Source of the DNA: Paraniabella ginsengisoli
GTDB taxonomy: Bacteria > Bacteroidota > Bacteroidia > Chitinophagales > Chitinophagaceae
Assembly: GCF_022513635.1 (NCBI RefSeq)
Contig: NZ_JAKWBL010000001.1
Location: forward strand, 1,364,001 to 1,428,000
Direction: 5' to 3'
DNA: 64,000 bases
Shown here piece after piece: positions 50,239 through 58,727 of the stretch. The position numbers were made by a program, and so were the translations under genes. Under the pieces are notes generated by a model that made no database searches, was not told the DNA's origin, and was given only the letters and a program-made list of their open reading frames with translations. How positions within the stretch are numbered: the stretch's first letter is position 1; each line of letters begins with the position of its first letter.

Positions 50239-51396
50239 ATGAGTACGAACTTACTACAATATAATACCAAATATCCGTCAGTTGCGGATTTGAAGCGAAA
50301 GGCTAAACAGAGAATACCCAAATTTGCTTTTGATTATCTCGAAGGCGGTTGCAACGATGAGTTGAATGTGTGGCGTAATGAGGAAGATTTTAAGAACATT
50401 TTCCTGATGCCGCAATATTTAAAAAAGCATCATGGTGTTGATATGCGTACGGAGCTATTTGGCCACACTTATGATGCGCCATTCGGTATTGCGCCAGTAG
50501 GTTTACAAGGGTTAATGTGGCCTAATGCTCCCGAAATTTTGGCGAAAGCAGCATTAAAACATAATGTTCCTTATATATTAAGCACCGTTTCTACCAGCAG
50601 TATCGAGCGTATTGCCGAGCTTACTGAAAGTAAATTCTGGTTTCAGTTGTATCATCCAACCGATAATGAGTTGCGTGATGATTTATTGCGCAGATTAGAA
50701 GCAGTTAACTGCGATGTTTTAGTAGTATTGATTGATGTGCCTTCTTTTGGATTACGTTACCGTGAGATCAAGGCGGGTTTATCGATGCCACCAAAACAAA
50801 CAATAAACAATTTCATCCAAGCGGCTATGCATCCTGTTTGGGGTATTGAAACATTAAGAGTGGGAATTCCTTCCTTTGCTACATTAAAGCCTTATATGAA
50901 AAAAGGTATGGACATGAAGCAGCTTGGAAAATTTATGAACGCTACTTTCACTGGCCGTGTAGATGCAGATAAAGTAGCTGCAATAAGAGAAAAATGGAAA
51001 GGTAAATTGGTGATAAAAGGTGTGGTAAGTGAGCAGGATGCTGAAATATGCGCCAATATTGGGGTTGATGGCATTATCGTTTCTAATCATGGCGGACGGC
51101 AGATAGACCCCGGCGAGTCAACCATAAAGCCTTTGCAAGGATTGGCTGATAAGTTTAAAAGTAAATACAAAGTGATGATAGATAGCGGTCTTCGTTCAGG
51201 CCCCGATATTGGCCGGGCATTAGCATGCGGTGCCGATTTTACTTTTATGGGAAGACCCTTTATGTACGGTGTGGGCGCATTAGGTAAAGAAGGTGGCGAT
51301 CATACCATCGCTATGTTGAAAGCTCAGCTAAAGCAAGTGATGGAGCAGGTTTGCTGCGAGACCATTCATGATTTTCCAGCAACGCTTATTAAATAG
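50239..51396 (+). CDS. FMN-dependent alpha-hydroxyacid oxidase/dehydrogenase (LldD-like)
   Basis: Oxidises L-lactate, glycolate or similar 2-hydroxyacids; 385 residues, intact, no clear signal. I place the start at ATG 50239; an upstream TTG at 50221 lies in a possible promoter box. Family marks are KRIPKFAFDYLEGGCNDEL-type N-terminal helix, PVGLQGLMWPNAPEILAKAA, YILSTVSTSSIERIAEL, LVIKGVVSEQDAE with the FMN-contact Lys, VSNHGGRQID with the catalytic His and Arg, and MIDSGLRSGPDIGRALACGA. The neighbouring pta and ackA suggest it feeds pyruvate and acetyl-CoA into acetate, possibly from lactate made during rhamnose or fucose breakdown (inference). Confidence 0.88.
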   Translation: MSTNLLQYNTKYPSVADLKRKAKQRIPKFAFDYLEGGCNDELNVWRNEEDFKNIFLMPQYLKKHHGVDMRTELFGHTYDAPFGIAPVGLQGLMWPNAPEILAKAALKHNVPYILSTVSTSSIERIAELTESKFWFQLYHPTDNELRDDLLRRLEAVNCDVLVVLIDVPSFGLRYREIKAGLSMPPKQTINNFIQAAMHPVWGIETLRVGIPSFATLKPYMKKGMDMKQLGKFMNATFTGRVDADKVAAIREKWKGKLVIKGVVSEQDAEICANIGVDGIIVSNHGGRQIDPGESTIKPLQGLADKFKSKYKVMIDSGLRSGPDIGRALACGADFTFMGRPFMYGVGALGKEGGDHTIAMLKAQLKQVMEQVCCETIHDFPATLIK

Positions 51397-51433
51397 ATGA
51401 CAGAGAAGAGTTGACGGATGACAGGTTGTACAT

Positions 51434-51456
51434 GGTCTGATTGTCGGTCTGATCAG
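51434..51456 (+). repeat. Hairpin repeat family B, copy 3 (diverged)
   Basis: GGTCTGATTGTCGGTCTGAT resembles copies 1 and 2 but with the central pairs degraded. It lies in the 112-base gap between the hydroxyacid oxidase gene and pta. Confidence 0.45.
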
Positions 51457-51508
51457 AAATGTAGCTGTCAACTGTCATCAAGGAACTGTCATCTACCAAA
51501 AACAGACT

Positions 51509-53596
51509 ATGAATCGTTCGGTTTATGTTATAACACCCACAGCGCAAAGCGGCAAGCTATTAATTAGTCTTGGGCTGATGCAAATGCTGCAACGTACTAC
51601 TACCAAAGTAGCTTACTTTAAACCGCTGATTGAAACCAATGACACAAAGGACAATCATATAGATACCATACTCACACATTTTAAAATTAATATGGAGTAT
51701 GATGATGCCTACGCTTTTACCAGAGCCGAGCTTAGCGAAATGGAAAATCAGGGCAAGATTAATGAGGTGTATGAAACTATTATTAATAAGTATAAAAAAT
51801 TAGAAGAGCAGTTTGATTTTGTGTTGGTAGAAGGTAGCGATTTTCAGGAAGAAGGCTCTGTGTTTGAAGCGGATTTCAATGCGTCGGTTGCGCAAAGTCT
51901 TGCTATGCCGGTGTTGCTGGTAATAAAAGATGGTTTTGCAACCGTTGCTAATTTGGTGCATAATGTGGTGGCAGAAGTACATTCCTTTTTAGCAAAAGAT
52001 CTAAATATCATTGGCCTGTTTGTAAGCAGATGCACAAAAGATGTTGATGAAGTAAAGCAAAAAATTGACAAGCATCTCCGCAATGAAATGGTGGTTTCGG
52101 TAATTCCTAACGATGAAGAACTAACCAAACCTTCGATGCAGGAAATAGCCGATCATTTAAAAGCACATATTCTTTTTGGCGCTGATAAACTAGAGAACGT
52201 AGCCAAGACTTCCATTATTGGTGGCATGCAATTGGGTAATTATCTGCCACGTATGCAGAATGATTGCGTATGTGTTATTCCCGGCGATAGAGGAGATCTT
52301 ATTGTAGGTTCGATGCTGGCTAATATTTCACCGAAGTATCCTAATGTTGCAGGTATTGTTTTGTCTGGCGGTTTTTTGCCGGAGCGCTCCATCGTTAATT
52401 TAATGGACGATACACAAAAGCCTTTACCCATTTTGGCTGTTCCAACTGGAACCTTTGAAACGGCCAATAAAGTGGCCAACATTAAACCAAGGATTTCTCC
52501 GGCCAATCAATACAAAATAAAACTGTGTATTGATTTGTTTGAAGCGGCTGTTGATGCTGAAGCGTTAAGCCAAAAAATTAACTCGGTAAAAACTGAAAGC
52601 ATTACGCCGCGCATGTTTCAGTACAATATGCTGGTAACGGCCAAGAAGATGCAGCGCCATATTGTATTGCCCGAAGGAACGGATGATCGCATTCTTACGG
52701 CGGCTTCACATCTTGCAAAAGATAAAATTGTTTTTCTCACTTTGCTGGGCAATCCTGAATTAATAAAAACAAAAGTAACCCAACTCGGTTTGTATTGGGA
52801 TGATGAAAGAATCAAAATCATTGATCCTGAAAATAGCGATAAGTACGAAAATTATTATCAGACTTTATACGAACTACGAAAGTCAAAAGGCCTGGAATTA
52901 GCTGCAGCAGCTGATTTGATGCTTGATGTTTCTTATTTTGGAACGATGATGGTTTTCAAAGGAGAAGCAGACGGAATGGTTTCAGGTGCCGTTAATACAA
53001 CTGCGCATACTATTAAGCCAGCTTTGCAATTTGTAAAAACAAAACTTGGTTTCAATACCGTATCCTCTATCTTTTTTATGTTGTTACACGATAGGGTATT
53101 GGTGTATGGTGATTGTGCCATTGTTCCTAACCCAACGGCAGAACAATTAGCAGAAATAGCTATCTCGTCAGCCGATTCGGCAAAAGCATTTGGAATAGCT
53201 ACACCAAAAGTGGCGATGTTATCTTACTCTTCAGGCGCATCGGGTAGCGGTGCCGAAGTAGAAAAAGTAAGAGCCGCCACCAAAATTGTAAAAGAAACAA
53301 GACCAGATTTATTAGTAGAAGGCCCTATTCAGTATGATGCAGCTGTTGATCCGGTTGTAGGTAAAAGCAAGTTGCCTAATTCATTAGTTGCGGGTCAGGC
53401 AAACGTATTGATCTTCCCGGATTTGAATACTGGCAATAATACTTACAAGGCGGTGCAGCGCGAAACCGGTGCTTTGGCCGTTGGCCCCATGTTACAAGGA
53501 TTAAATAAACCCATCAACGATTTAAGCCGAGGCGCAACAATAGAAGATATTTATAATACGGTAGTAATAACGGCTATTCAGTCGGGGAATGGATGA
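51509..53596 (+). CDS. pta: Phosphate acetyltransferase
   Basis: Converts acetyl-CoA and phosphate to acetyl phosphate in the cytoplasm. The intact 695-residue long form has an N-terminal P-loop-like domain (VYVITPTAQSGKLLISLG, about residues 5-22), a DRTGG-type middle domain (CVIPGDRGDLIVGSMLANIS) and the catalytic PTA domain from about residue 375 (HIVLPEGTDDRILTAA, SYFGTMMVFKGEADGMVSGA, SYSSGASGSGAEVEKVRAAT, NVLIFPDLNTGNNTYKAVQR). ackA follows after 243 bases that include repeat C, so the pair may have separate promoters. Confidence 0.96.
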   Translation: MNRSVYVITPTAQSGKLLISLGLMQMLQRTTTKVAYFKPLIETNDTKDNHIDTILTHFKINMEYDDAYAFTRAELSEMENQGKINEVYETIINKYKKLEEQFDFVLVEGSDFQEEGSVFEADFNASVAQSLAMPVLLVIKDGFATVANLVHNVVAEVHSFLAKDLNIIGLFVSRCTKDVDEVKQKIDKHLRNEMVVSVIPNDEELTKPSMQEIADHLKAHILFGADKLENVAKTSIIGGMQLGNYLPRMQNDCVCVIPGDRGDLIVGSMLANISPKYPNVAGIVLSGGFLPERSIVNLMDDTQKPLPILAVPTGTFETANKVANIKPRISPANQYKIKLCIDLFEAAVDAEALSQKINSVKTESITPRMFQYNMLVTAKKMQRHIVLPEGTDDRILTAASHLAKDKIVFLTLLGNPELIKTKVTQLGLYWDDERIKIIDPENSDKYENYYQTLYELRKSKGLELAAAADLMLDVSYFGTMMVFKGEADGMVSGAVNTTAHTIKPALQFVKTKLGFNTVSSIFFMLLHDRVLVYGDCAIVPNPTAEQLAEIAISSADSAKAFGIATPKVAMLSYSSGASGSGAEVEKVRAATKIVKETRPDLLVEGPIQYDAAVDPVVGKSKLPNSLVAGQANVLIFPDLNTGNNTYKAVQRETGALAVGPMLQGLNKPINDLSRGATIEDIYNTVVITAIQSGNG

Positions 53597-53707
53597 GGAA
53601 AGTCGAAGACGGAAAGTCGGAAGTCCAAAGATAGAAGCTAAGAGGTCGAAAAGGCTTTATCTGTTTTGGAGTGATTACTATTATAGAATAACATTTTTTT
53701 ATAAACC

Positions 53708-53778
53708 TTTGCCGAAGGCGACTTTTGCGTTCTTTATTTGCAAAGAATATGAATCATCCTTTGCGATCTTTGCGTGAA
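53708..53778 (+). repeat. Dispersed repeat family C, copy 2
   Basis: TTTGCCGAAGGC, GTTCTTTATTTG, AAGAATATGAATCATCCTTT and GCGATCTTTGCGTGA match copy 1 at 33780-33850 with scattered substitutions. It lies 62 bases upstream of ackA. The rest of the pta-ackA gap shows no gene. Confidence 0.75.
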
Positions 53779-53839
53779 GGGTTATTTACTTTCGGTCTTT
53801 CGGAATTCCCGTATTTTCTGACTTCTAATAAAAACAACT

Positions 53840-55046
53840 ATGGAAATATTAATCATAAACGCTGGCAGTTCTTCTTTAAAATACCAGCTCATTAATGTGA
53901 ACAATGGTGCTGTACTGGCAAAAGGTGTGGCAGAGCGAATTGGCATGGCGGGTAGCAATATCAGCCATTCCTGGGTAAGAGATGGCAAGGAATTTAACAC
54001 AACACTCGACAGTCATTTGCAGGATCATACCATTGCATTTGATGTCATTTCTGATTTATTGAGTAGCGATGAAACCGGCGTTATCAAACAGCGCGAAGAT
54101 ATAAAAGCCATTGGCCACAGGGTGGTGCATGGCGGCGAACATTACACCGAAACACAGGTGGTGACGGACGATGTGAAAAAGCTATTGAAGAATTGATTCC
54201 TTTAGCGCCGCTTCATAATCCGGCTAATCTTACCGGTATTAATGCGGCGGGGAAAGCGTTTCCTAATGCGGTGCAAGTTGCTGTTTTTGATACGGCTTTT
54301 CATCACACTATTCCTGAAAAAGCATTTCGATTTGCAATCCCCGAAAAATTTTATCATAAAGATCGCATACGAGCTTATGGCTTTCATGGCACCAGTCATA
54401 AGTTTGTGTATGAGCAAGCGGTTAAACATCTTGGTAAAAAAGATCTGAAAGCAATAACTATACATTTGGGTAATGGAGCCAGTATGTGTGCTATTAATGA
54501 AAATTGCGAAAGCGTTGAAACCAGCATGGGATTTGGGCCTTTGGCGGGTTTGATCATGGGAACAAGAAGCGGCGATATTGATCCTTCGATTATTTTTCAC
54601 ATGGCAGATGAAATGCAAATGCCTTTGGAAGAAATCAAAAATGTACTGAATAAAGAAAGCGGAATGCTTGGCATTGCTGGTAGCAACGACGCGCGCGATA
54701 TTACAGAACTCTACGAAAAGGGTGATAAAAATGCTATTCTTTGTTATGAAATGTATGCCCATCGCATCAAAAAATACATCGGTGCTTACATGGCTGTTTT
54801 AAATGGCGTTGATGCTATTATTTTTACCGCGGGAATAGGTGAGAACAATGCGTTGGCAAGGTATCATTCCTGCAAAGGCCTTTCGGGTTTGGGTATTGTA
54901 CTGGATGAGGAAGCCAATGTTTCAAAAAGTCATCCAAAAAAACTGTTGAAATACAAAATCCCGAAAGCGCAGTTAAAATAATGGTAATACCCACCAATGA
55001 AGAGTTGGAAATTGCTTTACAAACTTATGAGTTGGTGAAGCAATAA
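53840..55046 (+). CDS. ackA: Acetate kinase (two frame breaks)
   Basis: Makes ATP and acetate from acetyl phosphate. About 402 residues with family motifs MEILIINAGSSSLKYQLINV, AIGHRVVHGGEHYTE, AFHHTIPEKAFRFAIPEKFY, GFHGTSHKFVYEQA, ITIHLGNGASMCAINE, MGFGPLAGLIMGTRSGDIDP and IIFTAGIGENNALAR. A5 at 54176-54180 and A7 at 54936-54942 each lack one A; the second repair replaces a false end at 54981 with the true C terminus NEELEIALQTYELVKQ. It acts with the upstream pta in acetate overflow. Confidence 0.96.
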
Positions 55047-55047
55047 G

Positions 55048-55124
55048 AATTTTATTATCCAGTCTGAAGAATATATGGCATCGATCTTGCGTCGCACACT
55101 TGTTTTGTGGTGCATAGCTGATCC
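55048..55124 (-). repeat. Dispersed repeat family A, copy 7
   Basis: The minus strand reads GGATCAGCTATGCACCACAA, then AACAAGTGTGCGACGCAAGA, TCGATGCCATATATTCTTCA. It starts two bases after the ackA stop and faces copy 8 as an inverted pair. Confidence 0.78.
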
Positions 55125-55185
55125 AATATAAACGAAGCGAACCTGATCTACCAATGTAGCGAAAATTTAGGATAATGTCGTTTAT

Positions 55186-55260
55186 GTAGGATGATTCATA
55201 TTCTTCAGTTGAACGGAGCGACGCAATTTCGATGCTATCTATTTACTGCTTGTTTAATAA
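55186..55260 (+). repeat. Dispersed repeat family A, copy 8
   Basis: GTAGGATGATTCATATTCTT, then CAGTTGAACGGAGCGACGCA, then ATTTCGATGCTATCTATTTA and CTGCTTGTTTAATAAA. With copy 7 it occupies much of the 321-base gap between ackA and the DinB-like gene; nothing else was recognised there. Confidence 0.75.
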
Positions 55261-55367
55261 ACATCATATTTATTATTTCACTAACTAAAAAAATAAACAC
55301 TACTGACATACTGTTGTCACCAGCCCGATAGAGCTTTGTTGTATTCAAATCATTTAAAACAAATTTT

Positions 55368-55859
55368 ATGAACACAGCAACTACTATCGAACGTCCAATT
55401 ATCAGTACAGAAGAGTTATTAAACGCATGGAAGGGGCATCGCAACCTCACCAGGAAAGTGATCGAGGTTTTTCCGGAAAAAGATCTGTTCAGCTTTTCCG
55501 TTGGTGGCATGCGTCCTTTTGTTGATCTATGCAAAGAGATGATAACCGTTTCTGCTGGTGGCCTAAAGCAAATTATAACCGGCGTTATTGAGCCTTTTGA
55601 AGATGCGATGCCTCAGATAAAAGAAAAAGCTGATTTACTTCAGGCATGGGATGAAGCCACAGAACAGATAAGCATTTATTTTCCTCAAATTAGCGCTGAA
55701 AAATTTCATGAAGACATCAACCTGTTTGGAGAATATAAGTTCCCGGTAATTGAGAATATTCAATACTTTATTGATAATGAAATTCATCACCGTGCACAGG
55801 GATATGTTTATTTAAGGGCTTTAGGTATTGAACCTCCATTTTTCTGGGACAGGTATTAA
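55368..55859 (+). CDS. DinB-like (YfiT/DUF664-type) four-helix protein
   Basis: 163 residues, intact, cytoplasmic. The four-helix-bundle DinB pattern includes the start of helix 1 (ISTEELLNAWKGHRNLTRKV) and the C-terminal IDNEIHHRAQGYVYLRALGI followed by EPPFFWDRY; the HHR pair and an earlier His would bind metal. The family includes thiol-dependent transferases but most members have no known activity. Its stop overlaps that of the convergent WYL regulator by four bases. DinB and YafY-type regulator genes are often neighbours in this phylum. Confidence 0.85.
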   Translation: MNTATTIERPIISTEELLNAWKGHRNLTRKVIEVFPEKDLFSFSVGGMRPFVDLCKEMITVSAGGLKQIITGVIEPFEDAMPQIKEKADLLQAWDEATEQISIYFPQISAEKFHEDINLFGEYKFPVIENIQYFIDNEIHHRAQGYVYLRALGIEPPFFWDRY

Positions 55860-56863
55860 GACTTGCTTTTAATGGGAGCAGTTTGTTGAAGCCGATTATT
55901 TATTTCAGAAACTAACGCCGATAATCTGTTACGTACACTTTCGGGTTCAAGAATATCAGATTTATCTGCAAGCACAATGAACCAGCGAATAAAATATTCA
56001 GGATCCTCAGCATACTCAAAAGTCATTTCTGTTTTATCGCCAACTTTTTTTTCAGAGACAAAGCCGTATAATATGCGGCTTTGTTTTATATACTTAACGT
56101 ATGCAGATTCGATCTGTATTTTAATGGTTACATAATTATTTCGTTCGGGCCTTTGAAGATAGAATGAAAGCTCTTTGTGTTGCAGGATAAAATCGCTTTC
56201 CAATCGAGCTATTTTAATGATTCGATCTGCTCTGAAATTCCGGTGATCTTTTCTAAGATGACAGTAGGCAACAAGGTACCAATATTCTTTTTCGTGATAT
56301 AGTCCAATCGGCTCAATGCTTCGGTTCACCGGTTCATCAGCATCAAATGAATGATACAATATCTGCACTTGTTTTTTGTTTACGATTCCATGCATCAATA
56401 TCTCAAGTGCATTAGGCACATCTTTATTGAATAAAAGATTTTTGGGCTGAACTAAAATTCGTTCATCCAGCATATCCATCCAATCTTTTTCGGCCCATCT
56501 CAACACAGATTTTACCTTGAACATAGCAGCCTGAAATGCAGTACCGATCGACTTATCAGTGAAATGTTGCATCAGCTTTTCTGCCGCCACGAAGCTCACT
56601 GCTTCATCTTTTGTAAACATTACAGGCGGCAACTTGTAACCTTCAACAATTGAATAGCCCACGCCTGCTTCCGAACTGACGGGAACGCCAGAAGCTTCCA
56701 ATGTTTTTATATCACGATAGATTGTGCGAAGGCTTACGCCAAAGCGATCCGCCAGATCCTGGGCTTTTACTATTCGCTTGGATTGCAATTGCGTTAGAAT
56801 GGCGATCACCCGGTCAAACTTTTTCGGACTTTCGTCTAATATATCATTATTTATTGCAGGCAT
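55856..56863 (-). CDS. YafY-type transcriptional regulator with HTH and WYL domains
   Basis: 335 residues, intact. The N-terminal winged helix (about 15-75) reads AQDLADRFGVSLRTIYRDIK TL-type sequence (ending TLEASGVPV). The WYL domain (about 145-230) includes VQILYHSFDADEPVNRSIEP and YWYLVAYCHLRKDHRNFRAD. A C-terminal WCX-like extension follows. WYL domains sense nucleotide-type or other small ligands. It converges on the DinB-like gene with overlapping stops, suggesting that gene may be its target or antisense partner. Confidence 0.9.
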   Translation of the reverse strand: MPAINNDILDESPKKFDRVIAILTQLQSKRIVKAQDLADRFGVSLRTIYRDIKTLEASGVPVSSEAGVGYSIVEGYKLPPVMFTKDEAVSFVAAEKLMQHFTDKSIGTAFQAAMFKVKSVLRWAEKDWMDMLDERILVQPKNLLFNKDVPNALEILMHGIVNKKQVQILYHSFDADEPVNRSIEPIGLYHEKEYWYLVAYCHLRKDHRNFRADRIIKIARLESDFILQHKELSFYLQRPERNNYVTIKIQIESAYVKYIKQSRILYGFVSEKKVGDKTEMTFEYAEDPEYFIRWFIVLADKSDILEPESVRNRLSALVSEINNRLQQTAPIKSKS

Positions 56864-56917
56864 TGATATTTTTTGTGCAACTGCAATTTAGACTGCTAAA
56901 GCGATGAATACAAATCT

Positions 56918-56960
56918 TAAACAAAAAACCGTGATACATTGTACCACGGTTTTTTGTTTA
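56918..56960 (-). terminator. Strong hairpin terminator of the choice-of-anchor I gene
   Basis: A perfect 16-bp stem, TAAACAAAAAACCGTG (56918-56933) and CACGGTTTTTTGTTTA (56945-56960), lies 12 bases after the stop of the minus-strand lipoprotein gene. The stem itself carries the T run, so it works in the minus direction, keeping transcript out of the WYL gene. Confidence 0.85.
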
Positions 56961-56971
56961 AAGAAATGTTT

Positions 56972-58521
56972 TTATATTGTTTTTGGAGTATAGATCTTTA
57001 CGACACCGTCTTCTTCGCTACTAACAATTAGCAATGATTTCTTTGTGGGACTTGCCTTTGCCGGGATAAATAACACACCTTCTGGAGCATCACCGGTTTT
57101 TACGATCTGCAAAAACTTGGGATTTTGAGGATCGTTAGTATCATACATAGCTACAGCATCTACTCTTTCCATTCCAACAAAAGCTACATTTGTCTTACCT
57201 ACTTTGCCAATAGCAATGCCTTCTGGTTCAACAGATTTGTCGTCGCTTCGGCCATCATCGTATAGCTTAGCTTCGTTAACCTTTATATCCAGCTCATTCT
57301 TACTGTCGAACACTTGCGTGCCATTCAATCCATTCCATACGCTGAAAGAGCGTGCGCCGAAAGAGTATAATTCATCATAGTCGCCATCTCCGTCTTTGTC
57401 ACCAAGCGTTTTTGTAATGTTTAACCTACCTAGCGCAGCATTTTTTTGAGATCTGTCGCGTTTGGAAAGGCGGTAGGATCTAATACTATATCCTTATGCC
57501 CTGCACGTTCAGCTTCAACGTAAGTATCGTATTCTCTTGCGTCGCCTTCGTTAGCAGTGAATAAATAAGGAACATTATTGTGTTCTGCAATAGCAATGGC
57601 ATCAGGCATATACACGCCTTTTACATTCCATTTTCCAGTAACATATTTGTCGTCGTCGTTGGTAGGATCTATTTCATTTCCTGCCAAAGAATAGTCTTTG
57701 AAGCCAAGTGGGAAAATATCTGTAATAGCTTTTCCGGTTATATTCACTTTAGCAATGGCATTGTTTTCCTGCAGCGTAACCCAGGCAGTTTTAGAATCAG
57801 AAGAGATGGTAATATATTCGGGTTCTATATTTGATGCAAAATCGGGGTTAGCTGTTGGGCCGAAAATTCTAAAACCTTTTGCCTTCAAAGTAGCAGCCTG
57901 GCTCGCGAAATTGTCAAAGAAAATGGTGTTGACAGCGTAGTTGTTGCTAATATCTATAATTGAAATACTTCCTTTTGGATCAATAGAATAATCCGCATTT
58001 GGCTCACCTTCATTTGCTGTCAGTATGAATTTTCCATCTGGAGAAAAAGTGATCATATCTGGTAAAGCGCCAACGGTGATGGACTTAATTTCTGAATGGT
58101 CTGTCGTTTTCAAAACAGCTACTTTGCCATTATTTGTTTTTATTAACGACTGAATAGCGGCAGCTAATTTTCCTTCGTGAACACTTACGCTGTTCACAGC
58201 GCCACCATAAGGTGCCATGCTGATTGATGTAATATATATCGGATTTGCCGGATTTTTCAGGTCGATCACATCAATCTTGTTAATATCACCATCGCTCGAA
58301 ACTGCATTATTTACAACAAAAAGTTTTTGGGTAAGGCTATCATACGCAGCTATTTCGGCTGCTCCGGTTTCGCCAATGTCTATTTGCCCTATTTCGGAAA
58401 ATGTGGCAGGATCTTCGTTAATAAAATATTCTTCTTCGGTTGGTGTGGAAGGAGTTACAGATTTCTTACAGGCTGTTACGGACAGACAACCAGCAAAAAG
58501 CAGTTGTGCGAATATTTTCAT
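56972..58521 (-). CDS. Choice-of-anchor I family lipoprotein, beta-propeller (frame broken at 57441-57447)
   Basis: About 516 residues. From the ATG at 58521 (minus strand) the signal reads MKIFAQLLFAGCLSVTAC with a lipobox Cys18; the longer frame from 58587 adds a run without lipoprotein character. The body is a seven-bladed propeller of the choice-of-anchor I type: IGETGAAEIAAYDSLTQKLF, PDGKFILTANEGEPNADYS, NIEPEYITISSDSKTAWVTL, LFTANEGDAREYD and, near the end, VEPEGIAIGKVGKTNVAFVG. One base is missing in the T7 run at 57441-57447 (A7 on the coding strand). Members are extracellular and sometimes linked to phosphate or metal biology; function is unknown. Confidence 0.82.
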
Positions 58522-58727
58522 CAGTAATAATTTAAAAACGAAAATAACCGTGGCTTGTAAAGAAATTGTAAACATAAGCTTATGCAATTGTTATGGATGA
58601 TGTTTCGTGAATATAAGGATTCCATTTTTTAGTAATATTTTCCATCACTACAAGAAAAACAACCATGCAGAAGACTTTTGTCTTTGTTAAATTTACAATT
58701 GTTATTTTTACAATTAAACATTGCCTG

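Noticed and set aside
53589..53777. 62-codon open frame between pta and ackA
   Set aside because: It overlaps the pta end and repeat C, has biased Lys/Arg/Ser content with no family resemblance, and reads through low-complexity AAGTCGGAAGTCC-type sequence.
54202..54762. 186-codon minus-strand open frame inside ackA
   Set aside because: It is antisense to strongly conserved acetate kinase motifs; composition is that of a shadow frame.
406..55046. Many apparent pseudogenes, split genes or programmed frameshifts
   Set aside because: All breaks have the same nature (short by one in a homopolymer), affect unrelated genes evenly and leave flanking frames undamaged, which points to sequencing error.
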